NCBI RefSeq assembly: GCF_014652895.1
Contig: NZ_BMZR01000008.1
Location: 23,297 to 87,296, forward strand
Reading direction: 5' to 3'
DNA: 64,000 bases
Source: Psychrobacter glaciei
Lineage (GTDB): Bacteria; Pseudomonadota; Gammaproteobacteria; Pseudomonadales; Moraxellaceae
Below the pieces are notes generated by a model. The model saw only the letters and a program-made list of their open reading frames with translations, made no database searches and was not told the origin of the DNA. The position numbers and the translations under genes were made by a program. Positions within the stretch are counted from its first letter, which is position 1, and each line of letters opens with the position of its first letter. Below, piece by piece: positions 46,800 to 58,614 of this stretch.

Positions 46800-47285
46800 A
46801 TGGACGTTATGGCAGATCATAAACCTTTGACCCTTACTTCACCAAAACAGCGCCAAGGCAGCCGCTTTGAACAACGAGCGTGTGAGTTTTTACAAGCGCA
46901 AGGATTACAGCTGATTGCACAAAACTGGCAGCAGCCTAAAGTTGGTGAGTTAGATTTAATAATGCTAGAGACGGGGCAGGCGTGGTCGACGCTGGTATTT
47001 ATTGAAGTACGTCAGCGCCAGCATTCAGGTTTTGGTGATGCTGCGCTTAGCGTCACGGCAAGCAAACAACGTAAAGTTATAAAGACGGCTCGTTATTTTT
47101 TACAAGCGCACCCTGAGTATAGTCACTATGAGTGCCGCTTTGATGTGATTGCTTATGATACGAATAAAATTAATACTCACAGCAATGCTGCAAATAATAC
47201 GGATAAAAATAACAGGGATTTTACGAATAAATCGAAGAGTCAGACAGAATGGTTAAAAGGCGCTTTTATAACCAGCGCATGGTAA
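46800..47285 (+). CDS. yraN: YraN/UPF0102 family endonuclease-like protein
   Basis: A PD-(D/E)XK nuclease-fold protein of unknown exact role. The core reads GSRFEQRACEFLQAQG, then VGELDLIML (Asp) and VFIEVRQRQ (Glu-x-Lys-like with Arg). The C-terminal 40 residues are Asn/Lys-rich and not conserved. Start is uncertain: ATGs at 46761, 46800 and 46809 are in frame and none has a good ribosome-binding site. It is divergent from rsmI and followed by a DolP-like lipoprotein gene. Confidence 0.85.
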   Translation: MDVMADHKPLTLTSPKQRQGSRFEQRACEFLQAQGLQLIAQNWQQPKVGELDLIMLETGQAWSTLVFIEVRQRQHSGFGDAALSVTASKQRKVIKTARYFLQAHPEYSHYECRFDVIAYDTNKINTHSNAANNTDKNNRDFTNKSKSQTEWLKGAFITSAW

Positions 47286-47535
47286 TGGTGCGTTTTGACT
47301 GCGTTACCAAACAGGCAAAGAAAGTACGACCCCATGTTATCGTTACCAAAAACCTAACCGCCCACCGTAAAAATTAAGTAAAGTGATTGAAAGAAAATGG
47401 CTAGTCGTAGAAACAACGACGTTAGCGATTACTCAGTCGATAATTCTTATTTTGATATTTGATATTTACTCAGTTAAAACGGCTAAACCAATTGATCTCA
47501 TATAATCGTCACCATCATGCTTTAAGAGGTAAATA

Positions 47536-48390
47536 ATGACACGGATGCATTTGCGCACTGCTATTTTTGGTTCATCACGTCGCACAGCGATAGGCGTTAT
47601 GCTAATGACTGGTCTCGTTCTCGTCAGTACAGGTTGTAGCACCAATTATCTGACCAATAGTACTGAGGGCACCTATGGCGTGCCAATGACTGAGCGTACG
47701 ATTCCACAGCGTCTGCTCGATCGCAGTATTGAGCATACGGTCAAAATCAATGTCTATGGGCTCAAAGAAGACCTACAGCAAAGCAGCCGTATGGGTATTG
47801 ATAGTTTTAACAGTGAAGTGTTATTGACAGGCGAAGTACCAACTGAGGCAATCAAAGCAGAAGTCGAAAAAGTTGTCAGCTCCATGCCAGATGTGCGCCG
47901 TGTCTACAACGAGCTGAATGTTAGTGCCTCTAAGGGTTATAGCTCAACCGTTCACGATGGTTATATCACCTCAAAGCTATTGGCAAAAGTCGCAGCGAAT
48001 GACGGTGTCAAAGCCTCACAAATCAAAGCGGTGACTGATAATGGTGTGGTCTATATTATGGGGCGCATGACGCCTACCCAACAAAGCCATTTGATTGATA
48101 TCGCTAACGACACAATCGGTATAACAGAGCTGGTATTGCTGACCACCGTCGTCGATGATAGAGGGGTGAAGTTGGCTGAAGACGATATTATGTATGAAAA
48201 TAATTTGGCCAATCCTACGATGGTGCCTGCTATTGACTCTAATGTAGCGTCTAACTCTAACTCTAATGTAAACAACACTGTGACGCCTAATGCTACTAGT
48301 ACTGCGACACCTATTGTCATAACAGAGGAAGGGGAGTCGGTTAATCAGCCGTCATCCAGCCCTTATATTGATCTTTATCAGGGTCAATAA
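47536..48390 (+). CDS. dolP: BON-domain lipoprotein (DolP/YraP-like)
   Basis: Outer-membrane lipoprotein involved in envelope integrity, by family. The 284 residues have a signal peptide with a lipobox VSTGC near residue 34, then two BON domains: FNSEVLLTGEVPTEAIKAEV and NGVVYIMGRMTPTQQ. A Ser/Asn/Thr-rich C-terminal tail (about 230-284) extends beyond E. coli DolP. It sits in the rsmI-yraN-dolP neighbourhood found in E. coli, but lpoA and diaA, which lie there in E. coli, are absent. Confidence 0.85.
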   Translation: MTRMHLRTAIFGSSRRTAIGVMLMTGLVLVSTGCSTNYLTNSTEGTYGVPMTERTIPQRLLDRSIEHTVKINVYGLKEDLQQSSRMGIDSFNSEVLLTGEVPTEAIKAEVEKVVSSMPDVRRVYNELNVSASKGYSSTVHDGYITSKLLAKVAANDGVKASQIKAVTDNGVVYIMGRMTPTQQSHLIDIANDTIGITELVLLTTVVDDRGVKLAEDDIMYENNLANPTMVPAIDSNVASNSNSNVNNTVTPNATSTATPIVITEEGESVNQPSSSPYIDLYQGQ

Positions 48391-48633
48391 GTATTTAATC
48401 AATAAGCGCACTGTTAAGTAATCACAATAATCCTAAACAGTGGCAACAGTAAAAGCACGATAATGCTTCAGCCAGCCAGTAAGATATAAAAAGTAAAAAA
48501 CAACTGTGACAGCGTGAGGCTCATTCATCATAAAACGTCGTTATGTTTTAAGGTGAATCAAGTACAGAACCCATACGGCTGTTATAAGGCAATCCACTGT
48601 TGATTGAAAATAAATATAATAGGAATACTGGCT

Positions 48634-49614
48634 ATGAAGGATTCAAACACACGCTCTCCAGCTATTGATTCACGCAATACCGAACAACCAAATATTAAAA
48701 CCCGCACGCTCAAACTCTCAGGGGCAGGGGTTACTGCTGCATTGGCGATAGGCGGCATTGCACTCGCTGCGCAAAATGCACAAGCTTTGTCACCACTTGC
48801 TGTAGTCAATGGTATTACGTCAAGTGGCGGTGTTGGCGTCAGTAAAAACATTCTATATGGTGATGAGCCATCGCAAGACTTAGATATTTATTATCCCAAG
48901 CCATTGGCACAAGCGATGAAAGCCCAGAGCGCTATCAACGACAGTTATCCAATGGTGGTTTTTGTCCATGGTGGGTCGTGGGAGAGTGGTAATAAAGAAC
49001 AGTACGCCTTTGTCGGTCAAAGCTTGGCGCAGGCAGGCTATGTCACCGCCGTGATTAATTATCGCAAAGCACCTGAACATGTGTATCCTGATTATGTCGA
49101 AGATGCGGCACAAGCGATTGCTTGGAGCATCGACAATGCAACCAGTCTGCATGCCGATCCAAAGCGCTTGGCGGTGGTCGGACATTCTGCTGGTGCATTC
49201 AATGCGGTTGCTGCTGTTGCCAATGAGGATTTTTTAGCGCCTTATGGTGTTAAGCCAAAAGACATTAAAGCGGTGGTCGGTATTGCTGGTCCTTATAGTT
49301 ATGACTTTCGTAAATTTGACAGCGCAACAGCCTTTGCTGCTGATGCCACGCCAGACGAGGTAATGCCAGATCGTCAAATCAAAGGTGAGCAGCCCCCTTA
49401 TCTATTGCTGACTGCCGAAAAAGACAAAGTGGTGTATGCAACCAATACGATTAAAATGACCAAAGCGCTGCAAGAAGCCGGTGTTACTGTGGAAAACGGT
49501 GAAATCAAAGGGGCTAGCCATGCCACCAGTATCGGTGCGATGGCACCGCCGCTACGATGGGTCAATGATGTGCGTGCGCAAGTATTAACGTACTTGGATA
49601 AAAAGCTTAAATAG
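48634..49614 (+). CDS. Secreted alpha/beta hydrolase (BD-FAE/carboxylesterase-like)
   Basis: A 326-residue esterase of the hormone-sensitive-lipase/BD-FAE group. Signal-like N-terminus: polar lead of about 25 residues, hydrophobic stretch to AQAL near residue 55. Catalytic features: HGG oxyanion in VVFVHGGSWESG, nucleophile elbow GHSAGAF, and late His in GASHATSIG. Start at 48634 follows AGGAAT; an ATG at 48604 is less likely. Stand-alone; substrate unknown. Confidence 0.87.
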   Translation: MKDSNTRSPAIDSRNTEQPNIKTRTLKLSGAGVTAALAIGGIALAAQNAQALSPLAVVNGITSSGGVGVSKNILYGDEPSQDLDIYYPKPLAQAMKAQSAINDSYPMVVFVHGGSWESGNKEQYAFVGQSLAQAGYVTAVINYRKAPEHVYPDYVEDAAQAIAWSIDNATSLHADPKRLAVVGHSAGAFNAVAAVANEDFLAPYGVKPKDIKAVVGIAGPYSYDFRKFDSATAFAADATPDEVMPDRQIKGEQPPYLLLTAEKDKVVYATNTIKMTKALQEAGVTVENGEIKGASHATSIGAMAPPLRWVNDVRAQVLTYLDKKLK

Positions 49615-49790
49615 TCAGGTCTGCTAATACTGCGCCTATTTAAATATTTGGCATTTAACCGTGTTGTTAGTGCTGGTTTAATCGCTTAGGCGCAGTTGCG
49701 TAAGACAGTACTGTAAGATGCTTCAACTCTTGTTATAATGTCGTCACTTTACCTCTATACCCTATCTGAAACTTTAAGGCAGAATATTTT

Positions 49791-50042
49791 ATGAGCATGA
49801 ACGCTGACGATTTGATTGCATTTTTACAGACTCACTTCCCAGACGCTTTTATTCAAGCTGCCAATCAAGGTAATAAGTTTGATGTACGCGTGGTTGATGC
49901 CAGTTTTGAGGGCAAACGCGCCGTCCAACGTCAGCAAGCGATCTATGCGCTAGTCAATGACAAGATTGCCAGTGGTGATATTCATGCGCTCAATATTCAA
50001 GCGCTGACGCCTGCTGAATGGGATGTTCAGTCAAAAGGTTAA
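49791..50042 (+). CDS. ibaG: BolA/IbaG family protein
   Basis: An 83-residue BolA-type protein. In E. coli IbaG (YrbA) partners with a monothiol glutaredoxin and lies next to murA, as here. It starts MSMNADDLIAFLQTHFPDAF and ends HALNIQALTPAEW, with the conserved HALNI motif. It is upstream of murA by about 117 bases on the same strand. BolA-like regulatory/Fe-S roles are by family. Confidence 0.92.
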   Translation: MSMNADDLIAFLQTHFPDAFIQAANQGNKFDVRVVDASFEGKRAVQRQQAIYALVNDKIASGDIHALNIQALTPAEWDVQSKG

Positions 50043-50147
50043 ATTTTTTATATACGATTGGCTTGCACAGAACGGATTGTTTTAACGATTATTACAATGA
50101 TTGGTTCGATAAGTCTGATTTTCACTATTTTTAATACTCATCGCTAG

Positions 50148-51428
<1,281 letters not shown>

Positions 51429-51512
51429 ACCAGCGATTAAGCTTGATTGGTGTTATAAATTAAAAAATCCTCTTTAGTGAGGATACTCACTGTACATGGA
51501 CACGATGTCATT

Positions 51513-52208
51513 ATGACTGAAGCAAGCAACAATCTACCGAGTAATGGTTTATTAAACGAAGTAAATGATGAGTTTTCAGGCTTAACACTGGCCTTATCAA
51601 AAGGCCGTATTCTAGAAGAGACCATGCCATTGCTACGCGCAGCTGGTGTTGAGTTGCTAGAAGATCCTGAAGCCTCACGCAAACTTATTTTCCCGACCTC
51701 AAATCCTAATGTACGTGTTTTGATTCTGCGTGCCAGCGATGTACCAACCTACGTTGAACACGGTGCTGCTGACTTTGGGGTAGCGGGCAAGGATGTGTTG
51801 CTAGAGCATGGTGCCAATCATGTCTATGAGTTGCTTGATTTGAAAATTGCTCAATGCAAGCTGATGACCGCTGGCGTAAAAGATGCGCCACTGCCCAATC
51901 GCCGCCTACGTATCGCCACCAAGTATGTCAATGTTGCCCGTGCTTACTTTGCCAGTCAAGGTCAGCAAGTCGATGTCATTAAGCTATACGGTTCGATGGA
52001 GCTTGCCCCATTAGTCGGTTTGGGTGATTTAATCGTCGATGTGGTCGATACAGGTAATACCTTGCGCGCCAATGGTCTGGAAGCTCTCGATCATATTTGT
52101 GATGTGTCATCACGTTTGATTGTCAATCAGGTCAGCTACAAGCGCAAATTTGCGCTACTTGAGCCGATCTTGGATAGCTTTAAAGACAGCGTTGCTAGCA
52201 ACTCATAA
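51513..52208 (+). CDS. hisG: ATP phosphoribosyltransferase catalytic subunit (short form)
   Basis: First step of histidine biosynthesis. From ATG 51513 it is 231 residues, the short HisG form that lacks the C-terminal ACT-like regulatory domain. Motifs: [30 protein letters not shown], and [30 protein letters not shown]. The short form needs HisZ as regulatory partner; no hisZ is in the window. The start could also be a GTG at 51477, next to a hairpin (ATCCTC/GAGGAT, 51467-51484). Followed by hisD. Confidence 0.93.
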   Translation: MTEASNNLPSNGLLNEVNDEFSGLTLALSKGRILEETMPLLRAAGVELLEDPEASRKLIFPTSNPNVRVLILRASDVPTYVEHGAADFGVAGKDVLLEHGANHVYELLDLKIAQCKLMTAGVKDAPLPNRRLRIATKYVNVARAYFASQGQQVDVIKLYGSMELAPLVGLGDLIVDVVDTGNTLRANGLEALDHICDVSSRLIVNQVSYKRKFALLEPILDSFKDSVASNS

Positions 52209-52288
52209 AACAGAAATGCATAAAGATGCCTATCATCGATAATATGAAGTATGTATTGATAATATAAAGCATGGTCATGCAGATTTTT

Positions 52289-52339
52289 AAACCAGTTTAG
52301 CGCTCTATGATAGACATAGCATGCTAAACTGGTTTTATT
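52289..52339 (+). terminator. Large hairpin between hisG and hisD, terminator or attenuator
   Basis: AAACCAGTTTAGC (52289-52301) pairs perfectly with GCTAAACTGGTTT (52323-52335); the loop holds a smaller CTATG/CATAG stem. Only a short T run (TTTTA) follows, so termination may be partial. Confidence 0.6.
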
Positions 52340-52493
52340 GTGTTGGCTTGTCAAATAGTAAGTGTTCAGTATAATCTGAATAAAATAATTATAGATAAGC
52401 TGACGAAAGCTTTTGCCACATTTATACCATTGGCTTTATTTTTCCATCGTTTATTTTTTAGCAGTATTTTATGCCCAGACATAGGATGAGGTC

Positions 52494-53789
52494 ATGCGCC
52501 AGTTAAGTACCCAAGATGCCAGTTTTGATAGTGAATTGACACAGTTGCTTGCTTTTGAAACGGTCAATGATGCCGATTTACTAAAAACCGTTGATGATAT
52601 CATCGCCCGAGTGCGCCACGATGGCGATAGCGTCGTATTGGCGTTAACCCAGCAGTTTGACCAGCATCCAGCGACGACAATGCAAGAGCTCGAGCTCTCT
52701 AAAGAATCACTTGCTGAGGCGTTTGCCAATCTTGATGAAAAAGTAAAAACAGCATTGACGACGGCAGCGACACGGGTACAGACCTTCCATGAGCGCCAAG
52801 TACAAGAAACTTGGCAATACGAAGATGAGCTGGGCAATCGTTTAGGTCAAAAAGTCACGCCACTTGATCGCGTCGGTATCTATGTACCCGGTGGTCTGGC
52901 GTCTTACCCATCCTCTGTATTGATGAATGCTATTCCTGCCAAAGTAGCTGGTGTTAATGAAGTGATCATGGTGGTACCTGCGCCTAAAGGTATACTCAAT
53001 CCATTGGTATTGGCAGCAGCACATTTGGCACAAGTTGACCGTGTCTTTACCATCGGCGGTGCGCAAGCAGTGGCGGCATTGGCGTACGGTACTGAAACGA
53101 TTCCAGCGGTAGATAAAATCACCGGACCTGGTAACAAGTACGTGGCAGCGGCGAAGCGTGCGGTATTTGGGCAAGTTGGTATCGATATGATTGCTGGTCC
53201 TTCTGAAGTATTGGTGTACGCAGAGGGCGAGGCGCAAGATCGCGCTGATTGGCTAGCGATGGATTTATTGTCACAAGCTGAGCATGACCGTATCGCCCAA
53301 GCCATCTTTGTCACGACCAGTGAACAGCAGCTCGCAGAAGTGGCCGCTGAAATTGAAAAAGCACTGGCAGAATTACCAAAAGCTGATATCGCTCGTGATT
53401 CGCTAAAAAACCGTGGTGCGTTGATACTAGTAAAAGATAGAGCTGAAGGGTTGGCGCTCATTAATCGTATTGCCCCTGAGCATTTAGAGTTGTCTGTTGA
53501 TAATCCTGATGCGCTATTAAGTGACATTCGTCATGCTGGGGCTATTTTCATGGGACGTCACACGCCTGAAGCGATTGGTGACTATTGCGCAGGGCCCAAT
53601 CATGTGTTGCCAACATCTGGCACCGCACGTTTTTCTTCGCCACTCGGCGTTTATGATTTCCAAAAGAAGTCTTCAATTATTTATTGTAGTGAAGCAGGCA
53701 GCAAGCCATTGGCTGAAACGGCAGATATTTTAGCGCAGCGTGAGGACTTAGAAGCCCATGCACGTTCAGCTCGCTATCGTTATCAGTAA
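52494..53789 (+). CDS. hisD: Histidinol dehydrogenase
   Basis: Last two steps of histidine synthesis, NAD- and Zn-dependent. The 431 residues match His[67 protein letters not shown] (Zn ligand His), PEHLELSV and [17 protein letters not shown] with the catalytic His region. Second gene of the his group; separated from hisG by 285 bases and a hairpin. Confidence 0.98.
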   Translation: MRQLSTQDASFDSELTQLLAFETVNDADLLKTVDDIIARVRHDGDSVVLALTQQFDQHPATTMQELELSKESLAEAFANLDEKVKTALTTAATRVQTFHERQVQETWQYEDELGNRLGQKVTPLDRVGIYVPGGLASYPSSVLMNAIPAKVAGVNEVIMVVPAPKGILNPLVLAAAHLAQVDRVFTIGGAQAVAALAYGTETIPAVDKITGPGNKYVAAAKRAVFGQVGIDMIAGPSEVLVYAEGEAQDRADWLAMDLLSQAEHDRIAQAIFVTTSEQQLAEVAAEIEKALAELPKADIARDSLKNRGALILVKDRAEGLALINRIAPEHLELSVDNPDALLSDIRHAGAIFMGRHTPEAIGDYCAGPNHVLPTSGTARFSSPLGVYDFQKKSSIIYCSEAGSKPLAETADILAQREDLEAHARSARYRYQ

Positions 53790-53876
53790 GATAGCTTGGA
53801 TGGTTTAAGAGTTGTTTTTGACATTTTTTTAGACATTTACTTTTAATAGTCTTCGTGGCTAATTTTAGGATAATTT

Positions 53877-55010
53877 ATGAGTGAGTCAAAGATAGATACC
53901 AGACTTTGGTCATCTAAAGCACGTAACTTGTCACCTTATGTCCCTGGTGAGCAGCCGCAACACGACAATTTATGTAAATTAAATACCAATGAAAACCCAT
54001 TCCCACCCTCACCGAAAGTAGGGGAGGCAATCGCAAAGGTTTTAGAGCAGCAAGCGGATGATTTACGCTTGTATCCTGCGCCCGAATCTGATGATTTGCG
54101 TGCCGCATTGGCACAGCTTTATAGTATTGAAGCAAACCAAGTCTTTGTCGGTAACGGTTCAGACGAGGTGTTGGCGCTCGTTTTTGCCAGTTTTTTCCTA
54201 AAAGAGCGTCCTGTGTTAGCCCCTGATATCAGCTATAGTTTTTACCCTGTATATGCGCAGACTTTTGGTATCGATTTGATACAAATTGCGCTAGAAGAGG
54301 ATTTTAGTATCGACCCTGATGCATATCGTCAGCCTTGCAGTGGTATCATCATTGCCAATCCTAATGCGCCAACCGGTTTATTATTATCGCTTGATGACAT
54401 TCGTAAGCTGGCGGGCGAGCACACTAATGCAGTGATTGTGATTGATGAGGCGTATATTGATTTTGCTGGGGCAGCTGATGGCAGCTCAGATTCAGAAGTT
54501 TCAGCAGTGAGCTTAATCAATGAGTTTGACAACATTCTTGTGACGCAAACCTTTTCGAAATCACGCTCACTCGCGGGTTTACGCGTCGGTATGGCCTTTG
54601 GAAATATCTCATTAATCGAAGCACTGACACGCATGAAGAATAGCTTTAATAGCTATCCACTCGATAAACTGGCGCAAGCTGGGGCGACGGCCAGTGTCTT
54701 AGATACTGAATATTTTGAGCAGACGCGTCAGCAGGTTATTGACCTGCGTGAGTCACTAACAGCAGACTTAGTGGCATTGGATTATCAAGTGCTGCCGTCA
54801 CATGCCAACTTTGTATTTGTGCGTCCAAAAGAGGGTAATGCGAGTGCGGTAGCGAATGCGTTACGAGAGCAAGGCATCATCGTCCGTCATTTTGACAAAC
54901 CCCGCATCAGTGAGTACCTACGTATTACGACCGGTACGGCTGAGCAAAACAACCGTTTAATCGATGCTTTGCAAGCATTGCAGAAAAAGGCTGAAATCGT
55001 TGCTGATTAA
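53877..55010 (+). CDS. hisC: Histidinol-phosphate aminotransferase
   Basis: PLP enzyme converting imidazole-acetol phosphate to histidinol phosphate. The 377 residues show YVPGEQP near the start, KLNTNENPFPPSP, GNGSDEVLALVF, NPNAPTG, VIDEAYIDFA and the PLP lysine in TFSKSRSLAGLRVGMA. Full length. Downstream of hisD by 87 bases in the same operon. A terminator follows. Confidence 0.97.
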   Translation: MSESKIDTRLWSSKARNLSPYVPGEQPQHDNLCKLNTNENPFPPSPKVGEAIAKVLEQQADDLRLYPAPESDDLRAALAQLYSIEANQVFVGNGSDEVLALVFASFFLKERPVLAPDISYSFYPVYAQTFGIDLIQIALEEDFSIDPDAYRQPCSGIIIANPNAPTGLLLSLDDIRKLAGEHTNAVIVIDEAYIDFAGAADGSSDSEVSAVSLINEFDNILVTQTFSKSRSLAGLRVGMAFGNISLIEALTRMKNSFNSYPLDKLAQAGATASVLDTEYFEQTRQQVIDLRESLTADLVALDYQVLPSHANFVFVRPKEGNASAVANALREQGIIVRHFDKPRISEYLRITTGTAEQNNRLIDALQALQKKAEIVAD

Positions 55011-55050
55011 TATCTCGTTCGCGGTTTTGATGGTTTGAAATTGTAGTAAT

Positions 55051-55088
55051 AAAAAATCCTGCTCAACATAACGTTAGCAGGATTTTTT
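55051..55088. terminator. Bidirectional terminator between hisC and pabB
   Basis: AAAAAATCCTGCT / AGCAGGATTTTTT, perfect 13-bp stem with a 12-base loop, between convergent genes. Confidence 0.94.
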
Positions 55089-55109
55089 AGTCGCCTTTTT
55101 GAATGACGC

Positions 55110-56783
55110 TTAAGTGTGTTTATAGAGATGTTCTTGACTTAAGACACTTAACAGATTACCTACCTTATCGAGACATTCTTGATATTCTGCATCACAATCA
55201 GAAGCGACAGTAATACCACCGCCTGCCCATAAACTGACTTCTCTAGCGCCGATCAACGATTCATTTGCTTGCAGGGTACGAATGAGTACATTCCATTGAC
55301 CACTACCATCAAAGTTCATATAGCCCATGGTACCGCAATAAGCACCACGTGGTGCAGTTTCCAGTTCAGATATAATCTCAACCGCCCGCTTTTTTGGTGT
55401 GCCGGTAATAGAGCCAGCAGGCAAGCTGCCAAATAATACGGCTAATGGATGCGTATCTGGCTTTAACTCAGCCGTGATGGTACTAACCATATGATGCACA
55501 TTGCTAAAGGTCTCAATCGCAAATAACTGCGGCACTTTTACGCTACCAGTTTTGGCATATTTACCCAAATCATTGCGCAATAAATCAACGATCATGACGT
55601 TTTCGGCACGATCTTTTTCACTATCGATCAGTTGCTGTTTATAAGCATTATCTTGTGCAGTATTCAATCCGCGCGGCATCGTTCCTTTGATCGGTTTGGT
55701 GCGAATATGATGTTTGCCGGTGTTAGTGTCTTTTGTAAAAGTAAAAAATAACTCAGGTGAGCAGCTCAATAATTCGAACGGATGCAATGACGTATGGTCT
55801 TTGATGTTCTGGTTAAAGTGATTAGCGGCTAAGTACCCTGCAAAGGGAGCTTTTGTATTCCGATGTAGGGCAGGTAAATAATCAATAAGCATCGGTAAAA
55901 TGCCATCATCGTTGAGGTTGTTATCAAAAGAACCTTGCCATTCTTGGGTCAGATTGATTTGATAGCAGTCGCCCTGCTGTAGATAATCTTGGGTTTTTGC
56001 AAAAGCCCTTTGATAATCATTTTTATGCCAGCGCTCGTTCAATATTAAGGGCGCTAACGATGATGCACTGTCATTAGAGGGTTTTTTTCTATTGAATAAT
56101 TCATGGTCTAGCATGTCTAAATACGATATAAGCGTTGATAGTATTGCGTCTATTGCCTCGCTATCAGTATTTAAACCTAGTGTATTTAGTCTCCAGCCAT
56201 TTTCTTTATCAGACGGGGTTAGGTAGATATCGTAATGACCTAATACCGCACAAGGCTGCGCTGCTAGCTCGATATTTGCAGCTGGGCTGAGCTCATGAGC
56301 AGCAATATCATAACCGATAAAGCCTATCAGACCATGATGATAACTTGGCTTCTCATTTACATCGCTTGCTGGCTTTGAGTCTTTATTAGCATTCTCACAA
56401 GCTTGGCTATAAGCAATTAATTCATCCTGCCATTTAGCATAGCTCATATATGTCGTTGTTGACGTAGGGCTATCATCAAGACAAGAACCACGGCAATTTT
56501 TAATAACTTTATAAGCGCCTGACGGATCGTCAGTTGGCTTATTATTGGTAGCATCATAGTGGACGGACCAGCTTACTTTAGGGAGCAAACCAATCACTGG
56601 TCGGTCATCATTATTTAGCCAAACCAATTGCCAGTTGGCTTCAGTATCTTTTGCTATTAGATAACTTTGCAGTTGTGGTATTAATTCGGCAGCCGTTAGC
56701 TCACCAAAACGCCAGCTAGGTTGAGTAGCTGGCGATAGGGCAGAAACTGTCTGCTCAGTATTCTTATGATTTTCTGCGGGCAT
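55110..56783 (-). CDS. pabB: Aminodeoxychorismate synthase component I
   Basis: Makes 4-amino-4-deoxychorismate for folate. The 557-residue protein carries the chorismate-binding core at the C-terminus: LLSCSPELFF, KPIKGTMPRGL, DRAENVMIVDLLRNDLG, PAGSITGTPKKRAVEII and GITVASDC near the end. The N-terminal domain (about 1-240) is longer than in E. coli PabB (453 residues). It starts three bases after the fabB stop and is certainly co-transcribed with it. Confidence 0.94.
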   Translation of the reverse strand: MPAENHKNTEQTVSALSPATQPSWRFGELTAAELIPQLQSYLIAKDTEANWQLVWLNNDDRPVIGLLPKVSWSVHYDATNNKPTDDPSGAYKVIKNCRGSCLDDSPTSTTTYMSYAKWQDELIAYSQACENANKDSKPASDVNEKPSYHHGLIGFIGYDIAAHELSPAANIELAAQPCAVLGHYDIYLTPSDKENGWRLNTLGLNTDSEAIDAILSTLISYLDMLDHELFNRKKPSNDSASSLAPLILNERWHKNDYQRAFAKTQDYLQQGDCYQINLTQEWQGSFDNNLNDDGILPMLIDYLPALHRNTKAPFAGYLAANHFNQNIKDHTSLHPFELLSCSPELFFTFTKDTNTGKHHIRTKPIKGTMPRGLNTAQDNAYKQQLIDSEKDRAENVMIVDLLRNDLGKYAKTGSVKVPQLFAIETFSNVHHMVSTITAELKPDTHPLAVLFGSLPAGSITGTPKKRAVEIISELETAPRGAYCGTMGYMNFDGSGQWNVLIRTLQANESLIGAREVSLWAGGGITVASDCDAEYQECLDKVGNLLSVLSQEHLYKHT

Positions 56784-56786
56784 AGT

Positions 56787-58022
56787 TTACGCGTCAAACT
56801 TTTTGATAATTAAGGTAGCATTCGTACCACCAAAGCCAAAGCTATTACTCATCAAGGTTTCAAGATTGGCATCACGTTTTTCGGTGACGATATCAAAGCC
56901 TTCAGCCGCAGGGTCTAAGTTTTCAACATTAATACTTGGCGCGATAAAGCCTTCTTGTAGCATCAATAGGCAATAGATTAATTCTTGCGCACCGACGGCA
57001 CCCAAGCTATGACCGGTCATTGACTTGGTCGAGCTGATAGGCGGTACTTTGCTGAGATCATTATCAAATACTTTAGCAATCGCTTTAAGCTCAGTGATAT
57101 CACCTAGTGGCGTACTCGTACCGTGGCTGTTGATATAATCGACGCTTTCTAGACCAGCTTCGGCTAGTGCTTGCTGCATACAGCGTACAGCGCCTTCACC
57201 GCTTGGTGCGACCATTTCTGCACCATCAGAGCTGGCACCGTAGCCGACGATTTCAGCCAATATATTGGCATCGCGTGCTTGAGCATGTTCTAGGCTTTCT
57301 ACAACAACCATCGCGCCACCAGCAGCAATCACAAAACCATCACGGTCTTTGTCATAAGCTCTTGAGGCAAGTTTTGGCGTGTCATTATACTGAGTACTAA
57401 CTGCGCCCATCGCATCAAACATACAAGACTGCGTCCAGTGTTCCGCTTCACTACCACCAGCGAGGACGATATCGGCTTTGCCTAACTGAATAAGCTCAGC
57501 GGCATGACCGATACAATGCGTTGACGTCGCGCAAGCAGAGGCAAGAGAGTAGGACACTCCTTGAATTTTTAGACCAGTGGCTAATGCGGCGGATACCGAG
57601 CTGCCCATGGTTTTTGGTACTGCCATCGCACCGACACCGCGCAGACCTTTTTCACGCATCGCATCTATGGCATTGACGATATTTTCTGTCGATGCGCCGC
57701 CCGAGCTGGCTACGACGCCCACTCGTGGATTGCTATTGATAGTCTCAAGCGATAAGCCAGCGTGCTCAATCGCATTTAGGGCGCTGACATATGCATAAAG
57801 GCTGGCATCACTAAAGAAGCGCTTTAACTTACGATCTATAGCGGAGGTGTCGAGTTCTGCTTTATCGATACTGCCACTAATGTGTGATTTAAATTCATGT
57901 TCAGCATAAGAGTCATTAAATGTAATGCCAGACTGCCCTTGCTTAAGAGCGGCAGTAACCGTGGCTAAGTCATGTCCGATACAAGAGACAATCCCTGCTC
58001 CAGTGATAACAACGCGGCGCAT
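56787..58022 (-). CDS. fabB: Beta-ketoacyl-ACP synthase I
   Basis: Elongates acyl chains in fatty acid synthesis; FabB type is needed for unsaturated fatty acids. The 411 residues match FabB closely: [18 protein letters not shown], the active Cys in SSACATS-like [14 protein letters not shown] (about residue 163), catalytic His in [11 protein letters not shown] and [11 protein letters not shown], and the C-terminal [13 protein letters not shown]. The fabA gene that often accompanies it is not in the window. The upstream region holds three 17-18-bp tandem repeats. Confidence 0.95.
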   Translation of the reverse strand: MRRVVITGAGIVSCIGHDLATVTAALKQGQSGITFNDSYAEHEFKSHISGSIDKAELDTSAIDRKLKRFFSDASLYAYVSALNAIEHAGLSLETINSNPRVGVVASSGGASTENIVNAIDAMREKGLRGVGAMAVPKTMGSSVSAALATGLKIQGVSYSLASACATSTHCIGHAAELIQLGKADIVLAGGSEAEHWTQSCMFDAMGAVSTQYNDTPKLASRAYDKDRDGFVIAAGGAMVVVESLEHAQARDANILAEIVGYGASSDGAEMVAPSGEGAVRCMQQALAEAGLESVDYINSHGTSTPLGDITELKAIAKVFDNDLSKVPPISSTKSMTGHSLGAVGAQELIYCLLMLQEGFIAPSINVENLDPAAEGFDIVTEKRDANLETLMSNSFGFGGTNATLIIKKFDA

Positions 58023-58614
58023 ATTCTATTCCTTATTAATAACGATTTTTGATAATTACCTTTAATAATCGCTTTTGAGTCCATCATTCTATTATGTAGC
58101 GGTTGGCATGGCTGTTTTGTGATAGCAGCAGCTGGTTAAAGGTAGTCTAGACAATTAAATAATGTTAACTCTAAAAAGTTTTTAACTTTTAAAGGCTACT
58201 TAACTTCTAAAGGTTTCTTTAAAGTGATTGTTTTTATCATCATAGAACCAAATACATGATCGCCAGCTAATGCCTTAGCCTATGTCATATGATAACGTAT
58301 CAAGGATTCAAAATCTTTGGATAAGTGCAAAATAACCACAAAACATTGATTGCGGTTAAAAGTAGCCATGACAGACTTTTTTGCGATATGATAATCGTGG
58401 TTTTAGCCGTTAAGATACCGCTATTTTTATACAGATAAAAGTAGGGCAGAGACGCAGGAAAAGGTCGATAACTACGAATAAGCTGTACTTTTAGATACAA
58501 AATTTGTGAGCGCGATAACATTGTTCGCACTGACAGCTGTTTGCCTCATTGGCTAAAATGACCCATTCATTACTACTATAAAAAATGACCAATCATCATA
58601 TTAAGGACATAACG
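58023..58614. other. Intergenic region between divergent fabB and EcsC genes
   Basis: About 590 A+T-rich bases. It contains three imperfect 17-18-bp direct repeats (58165-58217) and no gene. Both promoters must lie here. Confidence 0.55.
58165..58217. repeat. Three 17-18-bp tandem repeats upstream of fabB/EcsC genes
   Basis: TTAACTCTAAAAAGTTT (58165), TTAACTTTTAAAGGCTAC (58182) and TTAACTTCTAAAGGTTTC (58200), joined without gaps. Confidence 0.7.
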
